Positions 1 through 8,677 of a stretch of 64,000 bases of DNA are shown here, piece by piece. The stretch's first letter is position 1. The number at the start of each line of letters is the position of its first letter. This DNA is from Providencia burhodogranariea DSM 19968 (lineage in GTDB: Bacteria > Pseudomonadota > Gammaproteobacteria > Enterobacterales > Enterobacteriaceae): the NCBI RefSeq assembly GCF_000314855.2, contig NZ_KB233222.1:1870774-1934773 (forward strand). The letters are read 5' to 3'. The position numbers and the translations under genes are program-made. The notes beneath the pieces were generated by a model. The model did not search any database. It worked only from the letters and a program-made list of their open reading frames with translations, and had not been told where the DNA came from.

Positions 1-1035
1 AATATCGATATAACGCAGTACATTTTCCATATGTGCAAAACTGACTAATGGACCAAAGTTGGTTTCAGCATCGACAGGCGAACCAATTTTAATGCGAGCT
101 ACTCGTTGCGCTATTTTCTCTTCAAATTGCGCTTTTAAGCTTTCGGGAATAAAGACTCGAGTCCCATTGGTACAGACTTGCCCTGAGCTATAGAAGTTCG
201 CCATCATGGCAATATCAGCAGCTTTATCGAGATCGGCATCATCAAAAATAATCAACGGGGATTTACCGCCTAATTCCATGGTGACGTCTTTCAATGTTGA
301 ACTTGACGCATTCGCCATGACTTTTTTACCGGTTGCGACTCCCCCCGTAAATGACACTTTGGCGATACCGGGATGTTCAGTTAACCACTGACCGACCTCG
401 CTACCACTACCTGTTACAACGTTAAATACGCCGGCTGGTAAACCCGCCTCATGATAGATTTCTGCTAATTTAAGCGCTGTTAGTGATGTGACTTCACTTG
501 GTTTAAATAGCATGGCATTACCCGCAGCCAATGCGGGAGCTGACTTCCAAAGGGCAATTTGAATTGGATAATTCCACGCGCCAATACCTGCAACAACACC
601 TAATGGTTCGCGACGTGTATAGACGAATGCACTATCGCGCAATGGAATTTGCTCTCCTTCAAGTGCTGGTATAAGTCCAGCATAGTATTCCAGCACATCT
701 GCACCCGTCACAATATCGACATAACGTGTCTCAGACAGTGGCTTTCCTGTATCAAGCGTTTCAAGATGAGCTAATTCATCATTGCGTTCACGCAAAATAT
801 CTACCGCTCGGCGTAAAATACGTGAGCGCTCCATTGCGGTCATTGCAGCCCAAATTTTTTGACCTTGTTTCGCGCTTTCCACTGCCCAATTAATATCCTC
901 GCGACTTGCAGACTGCAAGCGAGCAATTACTTCACCATTAGATGGATTAATTGCATCAAATTGACCGCTTTCAGGTTCTGAGCTGTCAACATAGCCACCA
1001 TGAATATAAAGCTTATGTAATTGTGGGTTGTGCAT
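1..1035 (-). CDS. betB: Betaine aldehyde dehydrogenase, C-terminus cut off by window edge
   Basis: Oxidises betaine aldehyde to glycine betaine, the second step of choline-to-betaine osmoprotectant synthesis in the cytoplasm. The reverse strand translates from an ATG at 1035 as [15 protein letters not shown], very like E. coli BetB. It carries the aldehyde dehydrogenase motifs MELGGKSPL (catalytic Glu) and [11 protein letters not shown] (catalytic Cys). About 345 of the usual 490 residues are present; the rest lies outside the window, so no stop is seen. It follows betI by 29 bp on the same strand, as in the E. coli betIBA operon, and betA would be expected beyond the edge. Identification is firm. 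Confidence 0.95.
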   Translation of the reverse strand, partial: MHNPQLHKLYIHGGYVDSSEPESGQFDAINPSNGEVIARLQSASREDINWAVESAKQGQKIWAAMTAMERSRILRRAVDILRERNDELAHLETLDTGKPLSETRYVDIVTGADVLEYYAGLIPALEGEQIPLRDSAFVYTRREPLGVVAGIGAWNYPIQIALWKSAPALAAGNAMLFKPSEVTSLTALKLAEIYHEAGLPAGVFNVVTGSGSEVGQWLTEHPGIAKVSFTGGVATGKKVMANASSSTLKDVTMELGGKSPLIIFDDADLDKAADIAMMANFYSSGQVCTNGTRVFIPESLKAQFEEKIAQRVARIKIGSPVDAETNFGPLVSFAHMENVLRYIDI

Positions 1036-1064
1036 AATTTCTCCTTCCAATTAAATACTGTGGT

Positions 1065-1661
1065 CTAAAGCTCCCCATGCCTATTCAGTTGCATATCGAT
1101 ATATTCATTCGTAATAGTAAGTGCGTCAGTTAATGGGAAAACTTCATTACTTAATGCACTACGCAGCCATAAGCCATCAATCAATGCCGCTAACCCTTTC
1201 GCTGCCATACGCGCTGATTGTTTATCTAGCACACGGGAAAACTCATAACTAAGATTCGAATACAACCGTCTATCATTCACTTGCTGTAATCGATTTAGAT
1301 TAGGTTGGTGCATACTACTTGCCCAAAATGCTAACCATGTCTTCATGGCGGCTTCGCTGATTTGTGATGAATCAAAGTTGCCTTCAACTATCGCTTGGAT
1401 GCGCAACTTAGGCTCAGCATCACTTAGCATTCGTAAACGCATCGCCACTGCAAAGCCTAATTGGTATTGAATGTGGCGCATGGTTGCTTCTAACAATCCA
1501 TTTTTATCGCGAAAGTAATGACTAATGATCCCCGTTGATAACCCTGCTTTTCGGGCAATTAAAACAATACTCGCTTCTTGCATGCCCACTTCGTTAATGA
1601 CCTCAAGCGTTGCTTGAATTAATTGCTGCTTACGTATCGATTGCATTCCTATCTTTGGCAT
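1065..1661 (-). CDS. betI: TetR-family choline-responsive repressor BetI
   Basis: Represses bet genes; repression is relieved by choline in E. coli. The 198-residue product starting [13 protein letters not shown] matches E. coli BetI (about 195 residues) end to end. It has an N-terminal TetR helix-turn-helix ([20 protein letters not shown], about residues 40-60) and a C-terminal ligand domain with the conserved [10 protein letters not shown] stretch. The frame is open 21 codons further upstream, but the ATG at 1661 is chosen because family alignment begins exactly there. It is first in betI-betB and divergent from betT, so the 208-bp intergenic region probably holds operators for both directions. 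Confidence 0.94.
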   Translation of the reverse strand: MPKIGMQSIRKQQLIQATLEVINEVGMQEASIVLIARKAGLSTGIISHYFRDKNGLLEATMRHIQYQLGFAVAMRLRMLSDAEPKLRIQAIVEGNFDSSQISEAAMKTWLAFWASSMHQPNLNRLQQVNDRRLYSNLSYEFSRVLDKQSARMAAKGLAALIDGLWLRSALSNEVFPLTDALTITNEYIDMQLNRHGEL

Positions 1662-1711
1662 TATCTCTAGACCTAAAAATACAGTGAACACCTTCATTAA
1701 ACTTTTTTTTA

Positions 1712-1725
1712 ATTGAACATTCAAT
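1712..1725. promoter_or_regulatory. Candidate BetI operator
   Basis: The palindromic arms ATTGAA and TTCAAT, separated by CA, lie 50 bp upstream of betI in the betI/betT divergent region. A short inverted repeat of this kind suits a dimeric TetR repressor. Assignment to BetI is inferred from position; I did not compare it with a published matrix. Confidence 0.45.
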
Positions 1726-1869
1726 CAATATTAATTATATTTTATCACAATTCATTCACAAATTTAAGGGGGAGATAGGCGTGAAAACTTGAATCTTTGC
1801 TAAAGGATCAAACATTTAGCAAGGAATACAACTTTTAACTGTTAAATAAATAAAATTGTGGAACTGCCG

Positions 1870-3912
1870 ATGACAATTCAAAACAGTCCAAAAAATCAGC
1901 AGAAAGACAAATTAAATTCTGTGGTTTTTTTCACCTCCGCTGGTCTTATTCTAGCGTTTTCTTTTTTCACCATACTCATGACCGAAACAGCAAATCAATG
2001 GATCGTCGTTGCACTTGGATGGGTATCAAAAACCTTTGGTTGGTATTATTTATTAGCTGCAACCCTCTATATCGTATTTGTGATATTTGTCGCGACATCT
2101 CGATTTGGTAATATAAAACTAGGCCCTGAACAATCGAAGCCTGAATTCAGTATGTTGAGCTGGTCTGCGATGCTATTTGCCGCAGGGATCGGCATCGACC
2201 TGATGTTTTTCTCTGTCGCAGAACCTGTCACACAATATATGCTGCCTCCTACAGGAGAAGGCGAAACACTAGAAGCAGCTCGTCAGGCGATGGTGTGGAC
2301 GCTCTTCCACTATGGCCTGACGGGCTGGTCTATGTATGCATTAATGGGTATTGCACTCGGGTATTTTAGTTACCGGTATAATCTTCCATTAACGATTCGC
2401 TCCGCTCTTTATCCCATTTTTGGTAAACGCATTTATGGGCCAATCGGCCATACCGTCGATATTGCTGCGGTATTAGGTACTATCTTTGGTATTGCAACCA
2501 CACTTGGTATTGGTGTTGTTCAGCTAAATTATGGCTTAAAAGTCCTATTTGACCTTCCTCAAGGCTTAGCTGTCCAAAGTGGGTTAATCTTTCTTTCTGT
2601 CATTATGGCCGTGATTTCTGCCACTTCAGGTGTCAATAAAGGGATCCGTATTTTATCCGAACTCAACGTGTTACTCGCCTTGGGTTTAATTTTGTTTATT
2701 TTATTTGTCGGTGATACCGAGTTTCTACTCAATGCTTTAGTACTAAACGTAGGTGATTACATCAATCGTTTTATGGGGATGACGCTTAACAGCTTTGCTT
2801 TTGATCGTCCAACCGATTGGATGAATAGCTGGACACTGTTTTTCTGGGCATGGTGGGTTGCATGGTCGCCATTTGTTGGCTTATTTCTTGCGAGAATTTC
2901 TCGAGGACGAACAATTCGCCAATTTGTCATTGGCACCTTGATTATTCCTTTCGTATTTACTCTGCTTTGGCTCTCTATTTTTGGTAATAGCGCACTGTAT
3001 GAGATCATTCATGGCAACAAAGAATTAGCGGAAACGGTACTTGCAGCCCCAGAGAAAGGATTTTATTCATTACTTGAGCTCTATCCTGGATTTGGCTTTA
3101 CCGCCTCCGTTGCAACCATTACTGGATTACTATTTTATGTTACCTCTGCTGATTCAGGGTCTTTAGTCCTCGGTAATTTCACCTCGAATCTTAGCGATAT
3201 CAATAATGATGCACCGAATTGGTTACGTGTTTTTTGGTCAGTGGCCATTGGCTTGCTAACTCTAGGAATGTTGATGACAGATGGCGTTTCAGCATTACAA
3301 AATACCACCGTGATCATGGGGTTACCTTTTAGTTTTGTTATTTTCTTTATTATGGCAGGACTATACAAATCATTAAAATTTGAAGATTTCAGACGTGTAA
3401 GTTCGTTAAATACCAATGCGCCTGCGCCTTTATACGGCAATGGAAAATTAAACTGGAAGCAACGATTAGGCCGTGTCATGAATTTCCCCGGCACAACCTA
3501 TACTCAACGCATGTTAGATTTAGTTTGTGCGCCAGCCATGCAAGAAGTTGCTAAAGAGCTGTCCTTGCGCGGTGCAAATGTGGAATTCTATAGTTTGCCA
3601 CCTGAAGATGAAGAACGTTTAAATCATTTAGAATTAGTGGTCGACTTGGCTGAAGAGCAGAACTTTATCTACCAAATTTGGCCACAACGATACTCAGTGC
3701 CTGGTTTCACTTATCGCGCACGTTCAGGTAAGTCACACTATTACCGATTAGAAACGTTTCTTTGGGAAGGAACTCAAAGTAATGACTTAATGGATTTCAC
3801 AAAGGAGCAAGTCATTAGCGATATATTAGACCAATATGAAAAACACCTTAACTTTATTCACTTGAGTCGCGAAGCCCCCGGAGCGACATTAACATTCCCT
3901 GAATCAAGTTAA
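1870..3912 (+). CDS. betT: High-affinity choline transporter BetT (BCCT family)
   Basis: Proton-coupled choline uptake across the inner membrane, supplying BetA/BetB. The 680-residue protein has about 12 hydrophobic segments, the Trp-rich BCCT signature (FFWAWWVAWSPFVGLFLAR, about residues 320-338) and a long cytoplasmic C-terminal osmosensing domain (last 170 residues) similar to E. coli BetT throughout. I chose the ATG at 1870 (MTIQNSPKNQQKDK) over an in-frame GTG four codons earlier, because family members begin at this point and GTGGAA lies just upstream. It is divergent from betIB and ends in a strong terminator. Confidence 0.95.
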   Translation: MTIQNSPKNQQKDKLNSVVFFTSAGLILAFSFFTILMTETANQWIVVALGWVSKTFGWYYLLAATLYIVFVIFVATSRFGNIKLGPEQSKPEFSMLSWSAMLFAAGIGIDLMFFSVAEPVTQYMLPPTGEGETLEAARQAMVWTLFHYGLTGWSMYALMGIALGYFSYRYNLPLTIRSALYPIFGKRIYGPIGHTVDIAAVLGTIFGIATTLGIGVVQLNYGLKVLFDLPQGLAVQSGLIFLSVIMAVISATSGVNKGIRILSELNVLLALGLILFILFVGDTEFLLNALVLNVGDYINRFMGMTLNSFAFDRPTDWMNSWTLFFWAWWVAWSPFVGLFLARISRGRTIRQFVIGTLIIPFVFTLLWLSIFGNSALYEIIHGNKELAETVLAAPEKGFYSLLELYPGFGFTASVATITGLLFYVTSADSGSLVLGNFTSNLSDINNDAPNWLRVFWSVAIGLLTLGMLMTDGVSALQNTTVIMGLPFSFVIFFIMAGLYKSLKFEDFRRVSSLNTNAPAPLYGNGKLNWKQRLGRVMNFPGTTYTQRMLDLVCAPAMQEVAKELSLRGANVEFYSLPPEDEERLNHLELVVDLAEEQNFIYQIWPQRYSVPGFTYRARSGKSHYYRLETFLWEGTQSNDLMDFTKEQVISDILDQYEKHLNFIHLSREAPGATLTFPESS

Positions 3913-3922
3913 CGCATAGGTT

Positions 3923-3957
3923 AAAAAAGAGGCACAGAAAGTTGTGCCTCTTTTTTA
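3923..3957 (+). terminator. Rho-independent terminator after betT
   Basis: A 14-bp perfect stem (AAAAAAGAGGCACA pairing with TGTGCCTCTTTTTT) has a 6-nt loop and ends in a T run. It is A/T symmetrical, so it can also end the convergent gene that stops at 3971. Confidence 0.93.
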
Positions 3958-3970
3958 TCAAATGACCTGA

Positions 3971-4333
3971 TTATTTGCTTGACTGTTCTAATATCTCTTT
4001 CATTTTTTCTGCGCCATATAAAAAAGTAGGTTGACCTGAACACCCAGTCTTAAATACTCCACTCTCACATTTTTCTTTATACCAATTATTCCATTCTTCC
4101 TGTTTCCTGCTTTTATCCTGTTTTCGCGCTAGTAGTCCTGCATAGCTAAGATCCTCATCGGGAATTTCTTTATTTGGATCGAAAATAAAACGTTTACTTT
4201 CATGGATTTTATCAATCCCTTGATAATTTTCATTATAGTAACGATCAACTGGTGGTTTTTCATTCAACCTAAAGTCTACTGCCCATGAATTAGCCGCGAT
4301 AAAAGTCAAAAAAAAGGGAATAACCTTTCTCAT
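3971..4333 (-). CDS. Small exported protein of unknown function
   Basis: 120 residues with a clear Sec signal peptide (MRKVIPFFLTFIAANSWA, likely cut after residue 18). The mature part is hydrophilic and rich in Lys, Glu and Asn, with only two cysteines (KCESGVFKTGC) that could form a disulfide in the periplasm. A good ribosome site (AAGGAC) lies 6 nt before the ATG. No enzymatic motif is visible and I do not recognise the family. It stands alone between betT and kdgR, with a long AT-rich upstream region that must hold its promoter. It is probably a real gene because signal peptide, ribosome site and composition agree. Confidence 0.72.
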   Translation of the reverse strand: MRKVIPFFLTFIAANSWAVDFRLNEKPPVDRYYNENYQGIDKIHESKRFIFDPNKEIPDEDLSYAGLLARKQDKSRKQEEWNNWYKEKCESGVFKTGCSGQPTFLYGAEKMKEILEQSSK

Positions 4334-4766
4334 TTCAATGTCCTTATTTTATATAACGACGAGATTATAGAGAAAGACATTTTCACTCTCTACGCAACAC
4401 AAAAATAAAAAATAAAAATATTGTTTTTCAAATACATAAAAATAAAACATTAGATTAACTTTATTAGAATTTTTAATTTACCAACAAAGTTAATCTAATA
4501 AAAAAATATAAATAATATCTCGATAATACATTATAAAATCATATGTATTTTTACGATGTTGATATGCACGATTGAACCGATAGTTCTGATGGCGTTATTT
4601 TTGATCGACAAACAATCATTTTATTCAATTTAAGTGAGTATTTTTTATACTTTTAATAATCATCGATTATCCTTTAATTTCATTCATCAATAAATTAACT
4701 CGACGTGTTATTGCCTTCAATAGTAATTCGATATTCACAATCTGATGAATGAAATCGACCTTTTAC
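4334..4766. other. AT-rich intergenic region with two long inverted repeats
   Basis: No convincing gene. It contains a perfect 13-bp inverted repeat (TTAGATTAACTTT at 4450-4462 and its complement at 4486-4498) and a perfect 12-bp one (TTTCATTCATCA at 4678-4689 and its complement at 4743-4754). Neither is followed by a T run. The first may be an operator or cruciform upstream of the small exported protein; the second lies just past the kdgR stop. Confidence 0.6.
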
Positions 4767-5552
4767 TTATTGAGGATAATGATGATATCCCATTTTTTCA
4801 GAAATATTGCGAGCAGCCACTTTTAATAAGGTGACATAAGTACCGAGTTGCTGCTCATCAAAGCGAATTGTTGGAAACGAAATAGATAATCCGGCAATCA
4901 CATGCCCTAAACGGTCATATACAGGCACCGCAATACAACGTAAACCCAGTTCTTGTTCTTCCCTATCTTGCGCAAAATGTTGCTCACGTACTGTGGTTAA
5001 TTCCGCCATCAATTGTTCAATACTCAATAAGGTTGTTTCGGTTTTTTTAATAAACTCAATCTGGCTTAACGTTTCCTTGATAGCCGTTTCATCTTGCCAA
5101 GCTAATAAAATTTTACCAATTGCAGTGCAATACAGCGGGTTACGTCGACCCACTCGTGAATACATCCGTAAGTTATAACTGGAATCAATTTTATGGATAT
5201 AAATGATCGCGTTTTCATCAAGTGCACCAAGGTGCAAAGCTTCATGGGTTAACTGCCCCACACGACGCATTTCTTTGTCTGCTATTTCTATCAAATCAAC
5301 GTATTCAAGGGATTTGGCGCCTAGCTCAAAGAGTTTAAGTGTCAGGGCGTATTTATCTGCTTCCCCTTCTTGCTCGACATAACCAAGCTGTTTCATTGTC
5401 TGCAAAAAACGGTAGGCTGTCGCTTTCGACATTAATAAGCGCTGCGATAATTCAGAAACGCCTATTTCTTTTTGCTCACCTAGCGCATTTAAAATACTAA
5501 ATACTTTCACGACAGAAGATACTGCATCCGCTTGCGTTATTTTATCCATCAT
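4767..5552 (-). CDS. kdgR: IclR-family repressor KdgR
   Basis: Represses sugar-acid and pectin catabolism genes and is released by 2-keto-3-deoxygluconate. The 261 residues have an N-terminal winged helix (GVSELSQRLLMSKATAYRFL, residues about 31-50) and an IclR effector domain (LHLGALDENAIIYIHKIDS; EEQELGLRCIAVPVYDR), colinear with E. coli KdgR and sharing its GYHHYP-type C-terminus. AGGA lies 6 nt before the chosen ATG; a second ATG follows immediately. It is divergent from kdgK, the expected target, with a KdgR box between them. Confidence 0.93.
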   Translation of the reverse strand: MMDKITQADAVSSVVKVFSILNALGEQKEIGVSELSQRLLMSKATAYRFLQTMKQLGYVEQEGEADKYALTLKLFELGAKSLEYVDLIEIADKEMRRVGQLTHEALHLGALDENAIIYIHKIDSSYNLRMYSRVGRRNPLYCTAIGKILLAWQDETAIKETLSQIEFIKKTETTLLSIEQLMAELTTVREQHFAQDREEQELGLRCIAVPVYDRLGHVIAGLSISFPTIRFDEQQLGTYVTLLKVAARNISEKMGYHHYPQ

Positions 5553-5673
5553 TCATCTTCCTGTTTACTAGAGCCAATATACATCCAATCTAGTCATTTT
5601 TTTCATTTTTGTTTTTTCTGACAAACAGCATAAAGCTCACCTTCATGAAAAACAAGAATAGCGATTCGATATT

Positions 5674-5694
5674 TTTAAAACGCCGTTTCATTTT
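5674..5694. promoter_or_regulatory. Candidate KdgR operator
   Basis: On the minus strand this reads AAAATGAAACGGCGTTTTAAA, a close fit to the KdgR consensus (an ATGAAA half, a short spacer and a GTTTYA half). It lies between divergent kdgR and kdgK, 87 bp before kdgK, where a repressor would control both. Confidence 0.7.
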
Positions 5695-5736
5695 TATTGA
5701 AGTTGGCTGAGAAATAGGTTTTAATAAAATCATCAA

Positions 5737-5749
5737 GTGAAAATTTCAC
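5737..5749. promoter_or_regulatory. 13-bp perfect palindrome before kdgK
   Basis: GTGAAAATTTCAC is symmetric about its centre and lies 32 bp before the kdgK ATG. It could be a second operator in the kdgR/kdgK region; the protein that binds it is unknown. Confidence 0.4.
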
Positions 5750-5780
5750 GCAGTCGCAATAAAAATAGTAGGTGATAGAA

Positions 5781-6752
5781 ATGGCTACAGCTTTGCAAGT
5801 TGCCGTCATTGGCGAATGTATGGTCGAGTTACAAAAATCGGGTGAGCTGTTTAAACAAACTTTTGGTGGTGACACACTAAACACAGCCTTATACCTCGCG
5901 CGCTTAACTCGTGAATATGGTGTTACAACCCATTATTTAACGGGCCTTGGAAAAGATCCTTTCAGCCAACAAATGCTAGAAAGCTGGCAAAAAGAGGGGA
6001 TTAACACTGATAATGTGTTTATCTCTGATAAACATTTACCCGGTATGTACCTGATTGAAACCTCTGATGATGGCGAGCGCCGCTTTTTTTATTGGCGTGA
6101 TAATGCCGCAGCAAAATTTTGGTTGAATGAACACAGTGCAGAGCGCACACAGCAATTACTCAATCAGCAACAATATATTTATTTAAGTGGCATTAGCCTG
6201 GCTATTTTGTCTGAGCTATCTCGCAACATACTATTTAGTTTATTGAAAAATGCTCGACAGGCTGGTGCAAAAGTCATTTTTGACAACAATTATCGCCCTG
6301 CATTGTGGCCTTCCGTTGATGCAGCTCAAAATGCCTATCAAAAAATGTTATCACTTACTGATATGGCTTTTTTGACCTTTGATGATGAACAGCTCCTCTA
6401 TGGCGATCAAGATGAAGCACAATCTATTGCTCGCGCACAACAAAATGGCGTCGAAGAAATTGTGATCAAGCGTGGCGCAAATGCCTGTTTTGTTGTAATA
6501 GATAAACAACAAATTGAAGTGCCGGCAAATAAAATCAGCAACGTCATTGATACTACAGCCGCTGGTGATTCATTTAGCGCAGGCTACCTTGCTTGCCGTA
6601 TTCTTGGCGGCTCGCCAACTGACGCCGCTCAAACAGGACATTTACTCGCTGGAACCGTGATCCAACACCGGGGAGCCATTATTCCATCCGACGCAATGCC
6701 TGATAATGCGATACAAAATATAAAAGGGTTTAAACATGAATCAGTTAATTGA
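5781..6752 (+). CDS. kdgK: 2-keto-3-deoxygluconokinase
   Basis: Phosphorylates 2-keto-3-deoxygluconate to KDPG with ATP. The 323 residues form a pfkB-type sugar kinase, with the N-terminal GECMVELQ strand and the family active site DTTAAGDSFSAGYLA (catalytic Asp in the GD pair) near residue 262. The ATG at 5781 follows AGG by 8 nt; the in-frame GTG at 5772 lacks a site. It overlaps eda by 17 nt, so the two are translated together and form a KDG to pyruvate plus glyceraldehyde-3-phosphate module. KdgR control is expected from the upstream box. Confidence 0.93.
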   Translation: MATALQVAVIGECMVELQKSGELFKQTFGGDTLNTALYLARLTREYGVTTHYLTGLGKDPFSQQMLESWQKEGINTDNVFISDKHLPGMYLIETSDDGERRFFYWRDNAAAKFWLNEHSAERTQQLLNQQQYIYLSGISLAILSELSRNILFSLLKNARQAGAKVIFDNNYRPALWPSVDAAQNAYQKMLSLTDMAFLTFDDEQLLYGDQDEAQSIARAQQNGVEEIVIKRGANACFVVIDKQQIEVPANKISNVIDTTAAGDSFSAGYLACRILGGSPTDAAQTGHLLAGTVIQHRGAIIPSDAMPDNAIQNIKGFKHESVN

Positions 6753-7353
6753 AAAACTAAAAAAAATCAATGTTGTTCCTGTCATTACCATTAATAACGC
6801 AGAGCATGGTGCGCCATTGGCAAAAGCATTGATGGACAATGGCCTACCTTGCGCAGAAGTCACATTTCGTACACCAGCCGCTTTGCAAGCCATCAAAAAT
6901 ATGCGCGCTGCCTACCCTGACATTTTAATTGGCGCAGGAACCGTGTTAACCACCCAACAGGTTGACCAAGCAATTGAAGCTGGTGTTGATTTTATTGTTA
7001 GCCCCGGTTTCAATCCTAAAATTGTTGCTTATTGCCAACAAAAAAATGTGATTATTATTCCAGGAATTAATAATCCGAGCCTCGTAGAACAAGCACTAGA
7101 ATTTAATTTAACTACAGTTAAATTTTTCCCTGCTGAAGCATCTGGTGGTATCGCTATGCTTAAATCATTAAGTGCAGTGTATCCTGTGACTTTCATGCCT
7201 ACAGGTGGTATTAGCCCAAAAAACATCAAAGAGTATACTGCGCTACCTTCCGTATTGATTTGTGGTGGTTCATGGATGGTGCCAAATGATTTGATTGATG
7301 CCGAAAAATGGGATGAGCTAGGCAAGCTGATCTCAGAAGCGGCGAGTCTGTAA
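6736..7353 (+). CDS. eda: KHG/KDPG aldolase
   Basis: Cleaves KDPG to pyruvate and glyceraldehyde-3-phosphate, finishing the Entner-Doudoroff and hexuronate routes in the cytoplasm. The 205-residue class I aldolase has the Schiff-base lysine in TTVKFFPAE (Lys129), the general acid/base Glu41 and Arg45 in EVTFRTPAAL, and the phosphate-binding MPTGGIS loop. The start sits inside the kdgK 3' end with AAAAGGG just upstream. Downstream is a hairpin terminator, so kdgK-eda is a two-gene unit. It is usually called eda; some genomes carry a second copy, so this may be the kdg-linked paralogue. Confidence 0.93.
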   Translation: MNQLIEKLKKINVVPVITINNAEHGAPLAKALMDNGLPCAEVTFRTPAALQAIKNMRAAYPDILIGAGTVLTTQQVDQAIEAGVDFIVSPGFNPKIVAYCQQKNVIIIPGINNPSLVEQALEFNLTTVKFFPAEASGGIAMLKSLSAVYPVTFMPTGGISPKNIKEYTALPSVLICGGSWMVPNDLIDAEKWDELGKLISEAASL

Positions 7354-7702
7354 TCTTCGATAAAAATTAAAAGTATGATGGGTCAAAAAATTGCTTTATC
7401 GCTAGAGAATATTGACCTTTATTTACTGCTTATTTTCATTTTTTATGCCGTTTAAATAACAGAATTTTTATCATGCCTAGTGGCTGTTCGGCTGTATTGA
7501 ACAGCCCTAACCTAATTCACAAGGCGAACCACTCGCCTTTGCTTCTTTTTACTGTAAGTAAGGGCTTTAGATTCGAATAAAAATTCAATGTATAAAGATC
7601 AATAACCTCTAGATAAATCACTCAGCAATTCCGATAACGATTCATCAACCCGTCATTCGAACTGCAAGATAGCATCATTTTTTACTTGCAGTTGTTATAA
7701 AA
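7354..7702. other. Intergenic region between convergent eda and fliA
   Basis: No gene seen, and nothing resembling fliZ, which often follows fliA. It holds a GGCTGTTC hairpin (7482-7506, no T run), the eda terminator (7521-7550), and a 9-bp hairpin (AACTGCAAG at 7660-7668 with CTTGCAGTT at 7685-7693). Part of the last (7648-7668) resembles one end of the ERIC elements found elsewhere in the window. Confidence 0.55.
7521..7550 (+). terminator. Rho-independent terminator after eda
   Basis: A 7-bp stem (AAGGCGA with TCGCCTT) has a 5-nt loop and is followed by TGCTTCTTTTT. Confidence 0.7.
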
Positions 7703-8428
7703 TCATTCACTTGCTGCTTTTAAACGTCCCCGTAACCGCTTAATGGCTTGGCTGTGCAACTGGCTGACTCTCGATTCCCCCACATCTAACACTGCACCAA
7801 TTTCTTTCAGATTTAGTTCCTCTTGATAATAAAGGGTCAACACCAATTTTTCACGCTCAGGAAGTTGATCAATCGCATTCACTACCTGATCACGTAAGCT
7901 TGACTCCAGCAACAAACTCAGCGGATTACCACCACCTATCTCGTTCATTGAAGGCTCACAACTTTCACCATAAATTTCGTGCCATTCATCATAGGAAAAA
8001 AGTTGGCTATTATTTGTATCAAGCAAAACTTGACGATATTCCTCAATATCAATTTGCAGTGCCTGAGAAATTTCAGTTTCTGTTGCGCTGCGACCTAATG
8101 ATTGTTCAAGTTCGCCAATAGCTTTAGACATTTCACGGGCTTGACGACGAACACTGCGTGGTGCCCAATCACGACTGCGTAGTTCATCGAGCATAGAGCC
8201 TCGAACACGCTGCACTGCATAAGTAGCAAACGATGCCCCATGGCTTGTATCATAACGTTCCAATGCATGTAATAAACCAATTCCACCCGCTTGAATAAGA
8301 TCGTCAATATCTACACTTGCAGGTAATCTCACTTGTAGTTTTAAAGCCTCATGTCGTATTAAGGGATAATAACGCTCCCACAGGCTATTCTTATTAATCA
8401 CACCGTCGGCAGTATATAAATCACTCAC
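7703..8428 (-). CDS. fliA: Flagellar sigma factor FliA (sigma-28)
   Basis: Directs RNA polymerase to late flagellar promoters and is held inactive by FlgM until the hook is complete. The 241 residues cover sigma regions 2 (DLIQAGGIGLLHALERYD; YAVQRVRGSMLDELRSRDW), 3 and 4 (LPEREKLVLTLYYQEELNLKEIG; VGESRVSQLHSQAIKRLRG), colinear with E. coli FliA. I prefer the GTG at 8428 (MSDLYTADG) with AAGGG 10 nt upstream; a GTG at 8440 is also in frame but overlaps that site. It is transcribed convergently with eda, and fliZ is not downstream. Confidence 0.94.
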   Translation of the reverse strand: MSDLYTADGVINKNSLWERYYPLIRHEALKLQVRLPASVDIDDLIQAGGIGLLHALERYDTSHGASFATYAVQRVRGSMLDELRSRDWAPRSVRRQAREMSKAIGELEQSLGRSATETEISQALQIDIEEYRQVLLDTNNSQLFSYDEWHEIYGESCEPSMNEIGGGNPLSLLLESSLRDQVVNAIDQLPEREKLVLTLYYQEELNLKEIGAVLDVGESRVSQLHSQAIKRLRGRLKAASE

Positions 8429-8631
8429 AACCGGAATCACCCTTTAAGCTTAATTTAAAGGGACTCATTATCCTCGTTGATACATAATTCAATCCTAAGA
8501 GTAATGAGCTAAATCACCGCTATTTATCTTGTTATCTTGGCCTAAAAACATTCAGTTTATATAATTGGTTCATTGATGTTTTTACTGCATGAATTCACTC
8601 AAAAATATTGGAGTTCGAAGCATAATAAGTA

Positions 8632-8659
8632 TAAAAAAGGCCAGAAAAATTCTAGCCTT
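8632..8659 (-). terminator. Rho-independent terminator after fliC
   Basis: On the minus strand, AAGGCTAGA pairs with TCTGGCCTT (9 bp, one G-U), with a 5-nt loop and then a run of Ts. It lies 18 bp past the fliC stop. Confidence 0.85.
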
Positions 8660-8677
8660 AATAAAAAATAAAATAAA

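Noticed and set aside
7482-7506. GGCTGTTC hairpin as eda terminator
   Set aside because: No T run follows on either strand; the hairpin at 7521-7550 is a better terminator.
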